Source of the DNA: Streptomyces canus
GTDB taxonomy: Bacteria > Actinomycetota > Actinomycetes > Streptomycetales > Streptomycetaceae
Direction: 5' to 3'
Assembly: GCF_030816965.1 (NCBI RefSeq)
Contig: NZ_JAUSYQ010000002.1
Span: 4,933,501 to 4,997,500 of the forward strand
DNA: 64,000 bases
The notes under the pieces: model-generated
Databases searched by the model: none
What the model saw: the letters and a program-made list of their open reading frames with translations, nothing else
What the model was told of the DNA's origin: nothing
Made by a program: the position numbers and the translations under genes
Shown here: piece after piece, positions 32,919 to 41,450 of the stretch
Position numbering within the stretch: position 1 is the first letter of the stretch
How the letters are laid out: each line of letters opens with the position of its first letter

Positions 32919-35023
32919 CGAACTTCCTTCGTCAGGTGCTGCCAGTCGGTGCCGACCGGGACAAGATCTCCCCTGAGCCACAGGGGGAGTTGGTCGCGGT
33001 GATGGGGTGAGCCGGGCACGCCGGAGGCGCCCAGCGGGACCACCCAGAGACTGTCCTCGCGGCGGGCCAGGTCCCAGACGTAACGGGCGGCCGGGCCGCG
33101 GGCGGCGAGGTCCGTGAGTCCGGGGACCGCGGAGGTGCACAGGACGCAGTCGTGGTCGCCGGAGAGGGCGGCGGAGAGGGCCGCGGCCTCCCGCTCGTCC
33201 TCGGGGAGCGCCCGCCAGGGGGCGAGGCGATGGGTGTCGCCCCAGGTGCCCCGCGGCGGATCGGCGGCCACTTCCTCCACGGCGGCCCGCACGATCCCGG
33301 CGCGGTCGATGCCGTACAACTCCTCGGCGCGCAGGAGGTGTTCGAGCGCGAAGGCGACACGGGGGACGAGGCCGAGCCAGGGGAGGAGGACGTCGGGGTA
33401 GGCGGGCGGGGCGGTCAGGGCCGCGAACGCGGGGTGGGCGGCGAGCCGTCGTACGACCGCGCTGCGGACGGCGGCGTAGAGGGCGGCCTCCCGGCTGCTC
33501 GCGACCATGCGGCGATCCCAGCGAAGGATCGTCTCCCTCGTGGCCACGGCCTCGGGGCTCAGTCCGTCCAGAGCCTTGATGTGATCCAGCAGGGGCTGCG
33601 CCGAGGCGAGATGGGTGTCCATGTGGATCCGGGGCATGTCGGCGGCCGACCACTGCTCCTTCTCCCGCAGCAGGGCGGTGATGCGGTCGGCCCGGTGGGG
33701 CGGTGCGAACTCGACGCCGAGCGGGGCGGCGGGGCCGCGCTGGTTGGCCATCACGGCGATGCCGTCGGTGAGACCGGCGCGGGGAGCGTCGTGCCAGCCC
33801 TGCCAGTCGTGGCCTGGCTCCCAGGCGGGGACGGGATGCAGCCGGTTGGCCTCCGCGCGCACGGGGACCCTTCCGGCGACCCGGTGCAGCAGCCCGCCCT
33901 CGGTGTCGGCGGCCTGGACGACGTTGACGGGTTCGGCCCACAGGTCGAACGCCCGGTCCACGTCGGCGGTACGGCGGGCCCGGAGCAGAGGGAGCAGGGC
34001 ACTGAAGCCGAGGTCCTCGGTGACCCGGGGCGGGTAGCGGAGGGAGAGGGCCACGGGTGTGCCCGGGAAACCCGGCCGCTCCTCCTCCGGCACTCCCCCG
34101 TCCAGCCCTTCCGGACCCCCCGCGATCACCGGCCCCCGCCCGGTCTCGATCACCTCGATCTCGACCGGCACCTCGCCCGCCACCTCGACCGTCTCGGTGT
34201 GCCGGGTGGCGCGGTGCCAGACGCCGTCCGGGCCGAGGGCCTCCACCCCGGCCCCCGTGCGGCGCAGTCGCTCCCGGTACAGGTCCTGGTAGTCGGCCAT
34301 GGCGTTGGTGATGGACCAGGCGACCGTGCCGGTGTGGCCGAAGTGGGCGATGCCGGGGACGCCGGGGACGGCGAGGCCGACGACGTCGAACTCGGGGCAG
34401 GAGAGCCGGATCTGCTGGTAGACGCCGGGTTCCTCGATGTAGCGGTGCGGGTCGCCCGCGAGGACGGCGTGGCCGGTGGTGGTGCGGGTGCCGGCGACCA
34501 GCCAGCCGTTGCTGCCGGAGGTGCCCGGTCCGTCGGCGGCGAACAGGCCGACCGCGTCCGGGCCCAGGTGCCGTAGCGCCTCGTCCCGCCAGAGCTTGGC
34601 CGGGAAGCCGGCGAACAGGATGTGGGTGGCGAGCCAGACGCCGAGCGGGGTCCAGGGGTCCCAGCGCCCGGGGGCGAGGCCGACGCGGGCGAACTCCGGT
34701 GCCCGCGTGTCCGGCAGCTCCTCGTTCACGCCGTCGACGTACGCCCGCACCCAGTCGGCCGTCTCCGGGTCCCGTCTCTCCAGCGCTTGGAAGCAGCGTC
34801 TGGCCGTGTCGTCCAGGCGGGCCCGTCTCGCGAGGGTGTCCCAGGACAGGGCCCCGGCACCGAGGAAGGCGGCCGAGGTGCCCTGCGCGCGATGCCGTTC
34901 GACCTCCAGCTGCCAGGCACGGTCGCGGGCGGTGACCCGGCCCTGGGCGCGGGCGAGTTCACGCGCGCTGCCCGCGCGGAGATGGGGAATCCCCCAGGCG
35001 TCGCGGTAGATCTCGATGCTCAC
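32915..35023 (-). CDS. Penicillin acylase-family Ntn hydrolase (DesG-like)
   Basis: 702 residues. N-terminal 'VYRDAWGIPHL'-type start (here 'IEIYRDAWGIPHLRAGSARE'), alpha-subunit region, then 'GPGTSGSNGWLVAG', where Ser171 would be the nucleophile freed by autocleavage. 'GDPHRYIEEPGVYQQIRLSC' and 'GVPGIAHFGHTGTVAWSITN' are conserved beta-subunit motifs. No signal peptide is present, unlike secreted penicillin acylases, so the enzyme is probably cytoplasmic. It is first in the operon acylase-GNAT-cupin-SDR and starts 19 bp from an iron box, so it should be expressed under iron starvation. Likely a siderophore amidase or editing enzyme. Confidence 0.88.
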   Translation of the reverse strand: MSIEIYRDAWGIPHLRAGSARELARAQGRVTARDRAWQLEVERHRAQGTSAAFLGAGALSWDTLARRARLDDTARRCFQALERRDPETADWVRAYVDGVNEELPDTRAPEFARVGLAPGRWDPWTPLGVWLATHILFAGFPAKLWRDEALRHLGPDAVGLFAADGPGTSGSNGWLVAGTRTTTGHAVLAGDPHRYIEEPGVYQQIRLSCPEFDVVGLAVPGVPGIAHFGHTGTVAWSITNAMADYQDLYRERLRRTGAGVEALGPDGVWHRATRHTETVEVAGEVPVEIEVIETGRGPVIAGGPEGLDGGVPEEERPGFPGTPVALSLRYPPRVTEDLGFSALLPLLRARRTADVDRAFDLWAEPVNVVQAADTEGGLLHRVAGRVPVRAEANRLHPVPAWEPGHDWQGWHDAPRAGLTDGIAVMANQRGPAAPLGVEFAPPHRADRITALLREKEQWSAADMPRIHMDTHLASAQPLLDHIKALDGLSPEAVATRETILRWDRRMVASSREAALYAAVRSAVVRRLAAHPAFAALTAPPAYPDVLLPWLGLVPRVAFALEHLLRAEELYGIDRAGIVRAAVEEVAADPPRGTWGDTHRLAPWRALPEDEREAAALSAALSGDHDCVLCTSAVPGLTDLAARGPAARYVWDLARREDSLWVVPLGASGVPGSPHHRDQLPLWLRGDLVPVGTDWQHLTKEVR

Positions 35024-35041
35024 CCTCGAACCAGCTTCCCT

Positions 35042-35060
35042 TTAAGTTAGGCTTACCTAA
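35042..35060. promoter_or_regulatory. Iron box (DmdR1/IdeR-type operator)
   Basis: TTAAGTTAGGCTTACCTAA matches the actinobacterial iron-box consensus TTAGGTTAGGCTCACCTAA at 17 of 19 positions. It lies between the divergent acylase operon and the siderophore-interacting protein gene and can control both: Fe(II)-loaded repressor binds, iron starvation releases it. Confidence 0.88.
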
Positions 35061-35101
35061 GTTGCTTGGTGAGGGAATCGTACGCGAGGGGTGAAACGGT
35101 C

Positions 35102-35839
35102 ATGGGGCAGGGGCACGGCTGGGAGGGAGCGGTCCTGCGACTGCTGCGCGCGAAGGACTTCGTGTTCACCGTGACCGGCGCCGAGGACGTCACCGGCGCC
35201 TACCGGCGGGTGCACCTCACCGACGGCGGGATGCTGGCGGTCACCGGCGTCCACCCGACGATGTGGGTGCGCCTGTGGTTCTCCGCCGCGGGCAAACCGC
35301 ACCAGCGCGCGTACACGCTGGTCGACGCGGACCCCGCGGCCGGCACCTTCACCCTGGAGTTCGCGCTGCACGACGGCGTGGCCAGCGACTGGGCCCGGAC
35401 GGCGAGGCCCGGCGACACCATCGAGGCCACCGTCCACGGAACCGGCTTCGAGCGCCCCGACCCCGAGCCCACCCACGTCTTCGCCATCAGCGACCCGGCC
35501 TCCCTGCCCGCCCTCAACTCCCTCCTCGGCGCCCTGGACTCCTCCCCCGCGACCGTCTGGTTCGAGGGCGGCGACGAGGACCTCCCCTTCCGCACCGACC
35601 CGTCCCGCCACGATGTCCGCCGGGTCCTCCGCCTCGACTCCGGCGCGCATCTGGTCGCCCAGCTGAAGGCGGACCTGCCCGGTCTGCTGACGAGCCACCC
35701 GGACGCGTATGTGTGGATCGCCTGCGACACGGCGACGACCAGGGCGCTGTCGTCGTACGTCCGCAAGGATCTCGGCGTCCCCAAGGAACGGGTGAACGCG
35801 CTCGGCTACTGGAGAGAGCAGTCCGCCGGCTCCCGGTAG
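35102..35839 (+). CDS. Siderophore-interacting protein (ferric-siderophore reductase)
   Basis: 245 residues. SIP family: FAD-binding barrel 'GAYRRVHLTDGGMLAV' with 'QRAYTLVDADPAAGTFTLEF' (RxYT FAD motif) and 'HDGVASDWARTARPGD', then an NAD(P)H-binding half ending 'YVWIACDTATTRALSSYVRK' and 'GYWREQSAG'. These cytoplasmic flavoproteins reduce Fe(III)-siderophores to release iron. ATG 35102 follows GAGGGG; a GTG at 35066 is possible but close to the iron box. It is expressed divergently from the acylase operon under the shared iron box and is 21 bp before the glycosylase gene. Confidence 0.92.
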   Translation: MGQGHGWEGAVLRLLRAKDFVFTVTGAEDVTGAYRRVHLTDGGMLAVTGVHPTMWVRLWFSAAGKPHQRAYTLVDADPAAGTFTLEFALHDGVASDWARTARPGDTIEATVHGTGFERPDPEPTHVFAISDPASLPALNSLLGALDSSPATVWFEGGDEDLPFRTDPSRHDVRRVLRLDSGAHLVAQLKADLPGLLTSHPDAYVWIACDTATTRALSSYVRKDLGVPKERVNALGYWREQSAGSR

Positions 35840-35860
35840 AGGCGAGCCGTCGGCGCAGGC

Positions 35861-36460
35861 ATGATCGGGGACATGGACGTCACCCTTCACCTCGCCCAGG
35901 ACCCCGAGGCCGACGAACTCCTCGGCCGCTCCCCGCTCGCCGCGCTGGTCGGGATGCTGCTGGACCAGCAGGTCCCGATGGAGTGGGCGTTCAAGGGCCC
36001 CCGCACCATCGCGGACCGCCTCGGCGCGGACGACCTCGACGCGCACGAGATCGCCGCGCAGGAACCGGAGGCCTTCGCCGCGCTGCTCTCCGAGAAGCCG
36101 GCCGTGCACCGCTACCCCGGCTCGATGGCCAAGCGGATCCAGCAGTTGTGCCAGTACCTGGTCGAGCACTACGACGGTCAGGCCGAGCTGGTGTGGAAGG
36201 GCGTGGCCGACGGTCGCGAACTGCTGCGCCGACTGGAGGAGCTGCCGGGGTTCGGGAAGCAGAAGGCACAGATCTTCCTGGCGTTGCTGGGCAAGCAGCT
36301 GGGCGTTCAGCCGAAGGGCTGGCGCGAGGCCGCGGGCGCGTACGGCGAGCCGAAGTCCTTCCGGTCCGTCGCCGACATCACCGGCCCCGAGTCGCTGACC
36401 AAGGTCCGCGCGCACAAGCAGGAGATGAAGGCGGCGGCGAAGGCGGCCAAGAAGTCCTAG
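35861..36460 (+). CDS. HhH-GPD family DNA glycosylase-like protein
   Basis: 199 residues. N-terminal 'LVGMLLDQQVPMEWAFKGP' and helix-hairpin-helix 'LEELPGFGKQKAQIFLALLG' (around residue 125-144) define the base-excision-repair HhH-GPD fold. I do not see the catalytic Asp clearly at its usual spacing after the hairpin, so activity is uncertain. A lysine/alanine-rich tail ('KAAAKAAKKS') ends it. ATG 35873 ('MDVTLHLAQDP') is an equally good start. It probably shares a transcript with the SIP gene, possibly linking iron uptake and oxidative DNA repair, but chance adjacency is as likely. Confidence 0.82.
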   Translation: MIGDMDVTLHLAQDPEADELLGRSPLAALVGMLLDQQVPMEWAFKGPRTIADRLGADDLDAHEIAAQEPEAFAALLSEKPAVHRYPGSMAKRIQQLCQYLVEHYDGQAELVWKGVADGRELLRRLEELPGFGKQKAQIFLALLGKQLGVQPKGWREAAGAYGEPKSFRSVADITGPESLTKVRAHKQEMKAAAKAAKKS

Positions 36461-36599
36461 TCAGCCGGGTGGCCCCACCCCGGTGGGAGTGCGGTGTCCA
36501 GGCGTTCCCGCATGGACCTCACCGAGTTCGACGACCGCTTCGGCCTCCGCAAGGTCCACGCTGGCCGAGGGTGTGCAGGAGCCCCTCGAAGGGCGAAGG

Positions 36600-37075
36600 G
36601 CGGTTCGGGCGCGTAGGGCGAGACGCCTGATCCCGGGCGTCCTGGTCCTGGTCCTGGTCCGACGCCTCCCTGCTCGCGGCCGGTGTCCTCGTCGGCGTCC
36701 ACCTCCTGATCGGCGGCGCCTTCCAGCTGGTCGCGGCCCTGGGCACCCTCCCCCATGACGACGGCCCTGCGCGTCCTTGCCCTCATCAGCGGCGCCCGTC
36801 GATCCTGCTGGGCCTGTTCTGTCTGCGCGGCCCGATGCGGTCGATCCTGCTGCTCGCCCTGGGGATCGGCATCGGCATCGTCCGGCTGATCCGCGGCATC
36901 ACCCAGAGCAGATCTTCCTCAGCGCGCTCACCTTCGCCGCCGGGATCGTCCTGACCGCCCCCCTTCGCATCGGTCGCCGTGCTCAGCCTGGTCGGCGGCA
37001 TCTGGATGGTCGTCGTCGGAGTCGTGGAGTTCACACCGCAAATCCCCACCCGGGCCCGGGAGACCGCGGCCGTCC
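36600..37075 (+). pseudogene. Broken HdeD/DUF308-like membrane protein gene
   Basis: Pieces in different frames reproduce the Streptomyces HdeD-family pattern: 'GVLVGVHLLIGGAFQLVAAL', 'ILLGLFCLRGPMRSILLLAL', 'RLIRGITQ', 'LTFAAGIVLTA' and 'SVAVLSLVGGIWMVVVGVVE'. At least four frameshifts and small deletions separate them, and no single frame spans two helices. A short plus-strand opening 'MDLTEFDDRFGLRKVHAGRG' near 36514 may be an unrelated relic. Confidence 0.7.
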
Positions 37076-37176
37076 GCGCCGTCGGCCGGTACGGCCCGGC
37101 ATGGGCGCTACTGCGACCGGGTGAATCCCACCGCCGAAGTGATGAACGAGGCGCGTCGGCAGGGGAGACGACCTCC

Positions 37177-37491
37177 GTGAGCACCGTACGACGCCTTCCG
37201 CACCGCCACATCTGGCTGCGCACGCTCGTGCTGCTCCTCGCCCTCCTGGCGTCCGGCGCCCCCGCCCAGACGCACGCGGCGCACGTGGCGGCCGGTGAGA
37301 TCGCCGAGTACGACGTCCTCGACACGGCCCTGCGGCCACCGGCCCGCGCCACCCACCGCACGGCCGTACCCCTGCGTCCCGCTCCGCGCCAGGAGACGGC
37401 TCCCGATGTCCGCGAGCGCCGCTCCGTCCCAGCGCCGCCGCGGTCGCCGTACGCCCTGCCCGCCCTGCGTTCCGTGGTCCTGCGCTGCTGA
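37177..37491 (+). CDS. Small putative secreted protein
   Basis: 104 residues from GTG 37177 (GGGGAG ten bases upstream). A signal-like N-terminus 'WLRTLVLLLALLASGAPAQT' (about residues 12-31) is followed by a Pro/Arg/Ala-rich, likely unstructured region and a final Cys ('SVVLRC'). I do not recognise the family. It precedes the 40-codon gene at 37546 on the same strand. Confidence 0.55.
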   Translation: MSTVRRLPHRHIWLRTLVLLLALLASGAPAQTHAAHVAAGEIAEYDVLDTALRPPARATHRTAVPLRPAPRQETAPDVRERRSVPAPPRSPYALPALRSVVLRC

Positions 37492-37545
37492 CGGAGCCGG
37501 TTCCCCCCAGGCCGACCGGCTCAGCACTACGCAAGGAAGACAGCC

Positions 37546-37668
37546 ATGCCCACCGACCCGTACGCGGTCCTGCGCGCCCTGCTGCGCGCGGAGGCCGCCC
37601 GCAGCACTCCGAAGCCGCAGATGAAGGAAGCAAAGCCACAGCCGCCGAGCGAGCAGAAGCACCGCTGA
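37546..37668 (+). CDS. 40-residue small protein
   Basis: ATG 37546 with AAGGAAG seven bases upstream; ends at TGA 37666-37668. A short helix 'DPYAVLRALLRAEAARST' is followed by a Lys/Gln/Pro-rich tail. It follows the secreted-protein gene by 54 bp. Function unknown; the good ribosome site and codon-position GC bias support it. Confidence 0.5.
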   Translation: MPTDPYAVLRALLRAEAARSTPKPQMKEAKPQPPSEQKHR

Positions 37669-38025
37669 TCCTGAGTGGGGCGCTCCGTGCAGCGCCCCAC
37701 TCAGCGGCTCGTCGTACCCCCGGATCCCGGACCGGAACCCGGCGTGATTCGGGTGGTGGTGGTTCGACGACCGGTGTCACAGGTCTCCCACTTGTTGCCT
37801 CTCGTCGGCCAGTGGGGCGGACTCCCACTCAGTAGCGCCCTTCGGCCGGGAGCAACGGTACGAGGCGGTAGCGCCGAACTGTCTTTCGATCACCCGCGAA
37901 TATGTCAGCAGCCATGTCACATCTACCCCCTTTGGCAGATATTGGCCACGATCTGAACGCACTTGACTCGCACGCTCCGGGCCAGGAGGCTGCGCCCGGA
38001 ACGACTTGACCGGTAGGCTTTCCGT
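37669..38025. other. Intergenic region before the VapB-annotated gene
   Basis: 357 bp without a supported gene. It contains a relatively AT-rich patch (about 37895-37950) and TTGACTCGCAC near 37962, which may be promoter elements for the gene at 38026. The last hexamer TAGGCT lies six bases before that gene's GTG. Confidence 0.5.
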
Positions 38026-38322
38026 GTGATCTTCAAGCGCATCGGAAACGGCCGGCCGTACCCCGACCACGGCCGGGAAAGCACCCGGCAGTGGGCGGAC
38101 GTCGCACCGCGCCCGGTCCGCCTCGATCAGCTGGTGACGACCAAGGGCCAGCTCGACCTGGAAACCCTGCTCGCCGAGGACTCGACGTTCTACGGCGACC
38201 TGTTCGCGCACGTCGTGAAATGGCAGGGCGACCTGTACCTGGAGGACGGGCTGCACCGCGCGGTGCGAGCGGCGCTCCAGCAGCGACAGGTGCTGCACGC
38301 GCGTGTGCTCGAGCTGGACTGA
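38026..38322 (+). CDS. Conserved Streptomyces protein often annotated VapB-type antitoxin
   Basis: 98 residues, 'MIFKRIGNGRPYPDHGREST', 'RLDQLVTTKGQLDLETLLAE' and 'DLFAHVVKWQGDLYLEDGLH'. Databases tend to label this family as VapB antitoxin, but no toxin gene is adjacent and it is part of the conserved upp region, so I consider that label unproven. GTG 38026 has no ribosome site; TAGGCT six bases upstream suggests a leaderless mRNA. Confidence 0.65.
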   Translation: MIFKRIGNGRPYPDHGRESTRQWADVAPRPVRLDQLVTTKGQLDLETLLAEDSTFYGDLFAHVVKWQGDLYLEDGLHRAVRAALQQRQVLHARVLELD

Positions 38323-38421
38323 GTGACCGCGCTGTAAAGGTTTGACCCTTTCGGGTTCACCTGCGCCGTGGTCAATGATCATCTAGTAGGCATTGCCGTC
38401 CTGGCGCACTACGCTGCGCCC

Positions 38422-39063
38422 ATGAGCATGCTGACGCCCCCCGGCATGGGCGGTAAGTACCGGATCACGGGTGACAAGTACCCCCGGATGCGTCGGCCCC
38501 GGCGGCGCGGCAGGCTCGTGTTCGGCGTGGTGGCCTCCGTCGCCGCGCTGAGTCTGGTCGTCTGGGGCACGCTCCAGCTCGTCGACGTGTTCACGGGCGG
38601 CGGGGACGAGGCCTCCGCGGTCGGCTCCAAGGGGGACTGCACGACGAAGGCCGGCGCGTCCCCCTCCGCTTCCGCGATTCCTCTCCCCAAGCCGGGCCAG
38701 ATCACCGTCAACGTCCTGAACGCCACGGCTCGCGGCGGACTCGCCAAGAAGACGGCGGACGAGCTGAAGAAGCGGGGCTTCAAGATCGGCGACGTGGGCA
38801 ACGCGACGGCGACCTACGACAAGAAGGTCAAGGGCACGGGGGTACTGCTCGGTCCGTCGTCCGCCCTCAAGACCTCGCTGCCGGTCCTCGCGACGCAGCT
38901 GGCCTCCGCCGAGACCCGTACGGACACGCGCAAGGGCGCCGAGGTCGACCTGATCATCGGGACCGGCTTCAAGAGCCTGACCAGCAAGGCGGCCGCGGAC
39001 AAGGCACTGGCGGCACTGAGTGCACCCCGGTCGACGGCTACGGCGTCGAAGAAGAGCTGCTGA
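38422..39063 (+). CDS. Membrane-anchored LytR_C domain protein
   Basis: 213 residues. Basic N-terminus, one membrane helix (about 34-56, 'LVFGVVASVAALSLVVWGTL'), a Ser/Ala-rich linker, then an extracellular LytR_C domain ('ITVNVLNATARGGLAKKTAD', 'LKKRGFKIGDVGNA', 'VDLIIGTGFKSL'). LytR_C domains occur at the end of LCP proteins and here stand alone, suggesting a role in cell-wall binding. ATG 38422 is preceded by TACGCT at six bases, consistent with leaderless translation. Confidence 0.8.
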   Translation: MSMLTPPGMGGKYRITGDKYPRMRRPRRRGRLVFGVVASVAALSLVVWGTLQLVDVFTGGGDEASAVGSKGDCTTKAGASPSASAIPLPKPGQITVNVLNATARGGLAKKTADELKKRGFKIGDVGNATATYDKKVKGTGVLLGPSSALKTSLPVLATQLASAETRTDTRKGAEVDLIIGTGFKSLTSKAAADKALAALSAPRSTATASKKSC

Positions 39064-39117
39064 GGTGTCGTAGGGCCGGGTGCCTGTGGGGTTGCCGCGC
39101 CGGGTCCTCGGGCGATC

Positions 39118-39141
39118 GCGGGTCCGTTGTGGCGGACCCGC
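39118..39141. terminator. Hairpin after the LytR_C gene
   Basis: GCGGGTCC and GGACCCGC form an eight-base-pair stem around GTTGTGGC, 55 bp after the stop codon. Confidence 0.6.
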
Positions 39142-39194
39142 TGTCGCTGGTCGTCCGCCTCCAGACCGTCGACGGCAGGCGGGTCGCGCCTGCT

Positions 39195-39420
39195 GGTCGC
39201 GCAGTTCCCCGCGGGCCGCGTGCGCGGGGCTAGGGCCGGGCGCCTAAGAGGGTGCGTCGCGAGGATCTTGTGCGGCTGCGGCGGTGGACGGCGGGACGCG
39301 CAGTTCCCCGCGCCCCTGGGGAGTTGCAGTCACCCACGCCACGACGGACCGATCCCCACTCGTGCGCCACGACGGACCGTTCGCCGCACCGCGCGCCACG
39401 ACGGGCCCGTGGTCGCGTAC
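39195..39420. repeat. Intergenic repeats containing GCGCAGTTCCCCGCG
   Basis: GCGCAGTTCCCCGCG occurs at about 39198 and 39298; the second copy continues GCCCCTGGGGAGTTGCAGTC and is followed by three spaced copies of GCCACGACGG. The same composite stands at 45083-45135, and the inverted form GGGGCGCGGGGAACTGCGC at about 45226. No gene is visible in the 560 bp between 39064 and 39627. Confidence 0.75.
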
Positions 39421-39627
39421 GGCGTGACGGGGACGGGGTGGGGGGTGTCCGCCCGCAGCGGCCGGCGTCCGTTACAGGGCACCACTCAAGGGACCGAGCC
39501 GCCGGACCGAGGACGCATACCCCTCACCCCGGCCCCTGCCCACCACCGGACCCATCGCGCTGCACCCGCCCGCACCGAAGCCGAAACAGGCCGCCGCAGG
39601 CACCCGCCCAACCGCCGGAGGCAACCC

Positions 39628-40263
39628 CTACTCGGCCGCTCCGTACAGGCGGTCTCCCGCGTCACCGAGGCCCGGGACGATGTAGCCGTGCTCGTTGAGG
39701 TGGTCGTCGACCGCGGCCGTGACCACCGTGACCGGAGTGCCCGCCAGCTCGCGCTCCATGATCTCCACGCCCTCCGGGGCGGCCAGCAGGACCACCGCCG
39801 TCACGTCGTCCGCGCCGCGCTTGATCAGCTCACGGATCGCGGCGACCAGGGTGCCACCGGTCGCGAGCATCGGGTCGAGGACGTAGACCTGCCGTCCGGA
39901 GAGGTCCTCCGGCATGCGCGCGGCATACGTGGTGGCCAGAAGCGTCTCCTCGTTGCGGATCATGCCGAGGAAACCCACCTCGGCGGTCGGCAGCAGACGG
40001 ACCATGCCGTCCAGCATGCCGAGCCCGGCACGGAGGATCGGCACCACCAGCGGGCGCGGATACGACAGCTTCACACCGGTCGTCGGGGCGACCGGCGTAC
40101 GGATGTCGACCGCCTCGGTGCGCACGTCGCGCGTGGCCTCGTAGGCGAGCAGGGTGACCAGCTCGTCGGCGAGACGACGGAAGGTCGCGGAGTCGGTGCG
40201 CTGGTCGCGCAGCGCGGTGAGTTTGTGTGCGACCAGAGGATGGTCGACGACGTGGAGACGCAT
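39628..40263 (-). CDS. upp: Uracil phosphoribosyltransferase
   Basis: 211 residues, normal length. Converts uracil and PRPP to UMP in pyrimidine salvage. '[20 protein letters not shown]', '[15 protein letters not shown]', 'RNEETL', and the PRPP loop '[11 protein letters not shown]' with C-terminal '[15 protein letters not shown]' are diagnostic. ATG 40261-40263 lacks a ribosome site, but TACTGT lies seven bases upstream on the minus strand, suggesting a leaderless mRNA. It is convergent with the LytR_C gene and divergent from the 60-codon gene at 40360. Confidence 0.97.
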   Translation of the reverse strand: MRLHVVDHPLVAHKLTALRDQRTDSATFRRLADELVTLLAYEATRDVRTEAVDIRTPVAPTTGVKLSYPRPLVVPILRAGLGMLDGMVRLLPTAEVGFLGMIRNEETLLATTYAARMPEDLSGRQVYVLDPMLATGGTLVAAIRELIKRGADDVTAVVLLAAPEGVEIMERELAGTPVTVVTAAVDDHLNEHGYIVPGLGDAGDRLYGAAE

Positions 40264-40359
40264 GTCCACAACAGTAGCCGTGTCCACCGCACCCCTCGCG
40301 CTGGCGTCAAACCGCCCGACCGGGGGAAGGTGGGAGGGACGGACTGGGGTGGTGAACCG

Positions 40360-40542
40360 ATGCCTGACCTGCCTGAGCACGAACCGTCGACACAAGAGAC
40401 CGACGCCGAGCGCCGACGCCGTCGCGCGCAGTTCCTGCGCGATCTCGCGGAGGCCCGAGAACTGCGCGACCGGGTGCAGCCACGCCGAGCGAAGGTGGCC
40501 CGGCTGCGACACGCGATGCGTATGCGGACCTTCCGCTGGTAA
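40360..40542 (+). CDS. Small charged protein, 60 residues
   Basis: ATG 40360 with GGTGGTGA upstream; ends TAA 40540-40542. Strongly charged: '[20 protein letters not shown]', '[20 protein letters not shown]'. Probably a single basic helix pair; small proteins of this type sit beside upp in Streptomyces. Function unknown. Confidence 0.6.
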   Translation: MPDLPEHEPSTQETDAERRRRRAQFLRDLAEARELRDRVQPRRAKVARLRHAMRMRTFRW

Positions 40543-40554
40543 GGAGGATCACGC

Positions 40555-40573
40555 GCCCCGAGCCCGTCGGGGC
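40555..40573. terminator. Short hairpin after the 60-residue gene
   Basis: GCCCCG and CGGGGC around a seven-base loop, 12 bp after the stop. Confidence 0.5.
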
Positions 40574-40771
40574 ACCGGCGGCGCACCGACGGTGCGCTGA
40601 ACAGGTGTCCGTGCATGGGTCCTTGGGAAAGCCGCGTACGATCCCGCTCGTGGCGGCGACGAGTGCGCTGGTGAGTCCTTCACCGACGTGCCGACGCACG
40701 TGCGATCAAAACCACCGGACACAGGGTGCCGAAGACGTCCCCTGAACGCCTTGTTTCTGCCACGATTCCGA

Positions 40772-40807
40772 GTGGGCGGGGCTCGGAGCCGAGCTCTCCC
40801 CGCCCAC
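40772..40807. promoter_or_regulatory. Strong hairpin before the TadA operon
   Basis: GTGGGCGGGG and CCCCGCCCAC pair perfectly (10 bp), enclosing a smaller dyad CTCGGAGCCGAG. It lies 57 bp upstream of the GTG at 40864. It may be a terminator for upstream RNA or a leader structure for the tadA operon. The remainder of 40543-40863 holds no gene I can support. Confidence 0.55.
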
Positions 40808-40863
40808 AACCTCCGCCGGGGGGACCCCCAACCGGCACGCCTATGACCAGTGGGAGAGTCACG

Positions 40864-41403
40864 GTGTACTTCGCCGCACTGCTCGCGCGCACCGAAGACG
40901 GGTGGGAAGCGAGCGACACAGAGCTCCTCGACAATGTGGAGACGCTGTCGGATCTGGCCGACCTCGCCCGGGAAGCCGCGGCCGAGGACGACACGGTGCT
41001 CGTACTGATCGAGCAGGAAGACGCTTGGTTCGGCGTCGTCCGCATCGACGGCGAGGAGGACCCTCGCATCTATGTCTCGGACGCCGCCGCCGCTGCCCGC
41101 AGCTCGTACGGCGAGATCCTGCTCACCGACGAACTGCTCGGAAGGGAGCCCGGCGACGACGACCCCGATCTCGACGCCCTCGACCTGGACGGCACCGAGG
41201 ACGGTGAGGACGAGGACGACGACGACCCCGCCGCCGAGGCGGGCGTATCCGGAGAGATCGTGCCGCACGGCCCGGTCGGCGACGCGCAGGTCCTCGACGA
41301 CCTGGGCGTCAGCGAGAAGGAGCTGAAGTCCCTCACGGAGGACGCCCTCACCGAGATCGCCGAGTCCCTGGGCGCCTCGGAGGTCCTGGAGACCGTCCGC
41401 TGA
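40864..41403 (+). CDS. tRNA adenosine deaminase-associated protein
   Basis: 179 residues. A conserved N-terminal domain ('YFAALLARTEDGWEASDTEL', 'DDTVLVLIEQEDAWFGVVRI', 'RIYVSDAAAAARSSYGEILL') is followed by an acidic run of Asp/Glu (about 110-130) and 'LDDLGVSEKELKSL'. The family is found directly upstream of tadA in actinobacteria and is named for that position; its biochemical role is unclear. GTG 40864 has GGGAGAG six bases upstream; ATG 40843 is possible. 47 bp separate it from tadA. Confidence 0.85.
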   Translation: MYFAALLARTEDGWEASDTELLDNVETLSDLADLAREAAAEDDTVLVLIEQEDAWFGVVRIDGEEDPRIYVSDAAAAARSSYGEILLTDELLGREPGDDDPDLDALDLDGTEDGEDEDDDDPAAEAGVSGEIVPHGPVGDAQVLDDLGVSEKELKSLTEDALTEIAESLGASEVLETVR

Positions 41404-41450
41404 CCGGAACCACCGCGGCAGATCCGGTACGCGACCGCTGGCGGACCGCG

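Noticed and set aside
32919..33941. Long N-terminal extension of the GNAT gene
   Set aside because: It lies antiparallel in frame-shadow of the penicillin acylase; the GNAT start at 32918 has an ATGA overlap with that gene.
38026..38322. Functional VapB antitoxin of a toxin-antitoxin pair
   Set aside because: No adjacent PIN toxin and the gene sits in the conserved upp neighbourhood; the label is kept only as an annotation habit.
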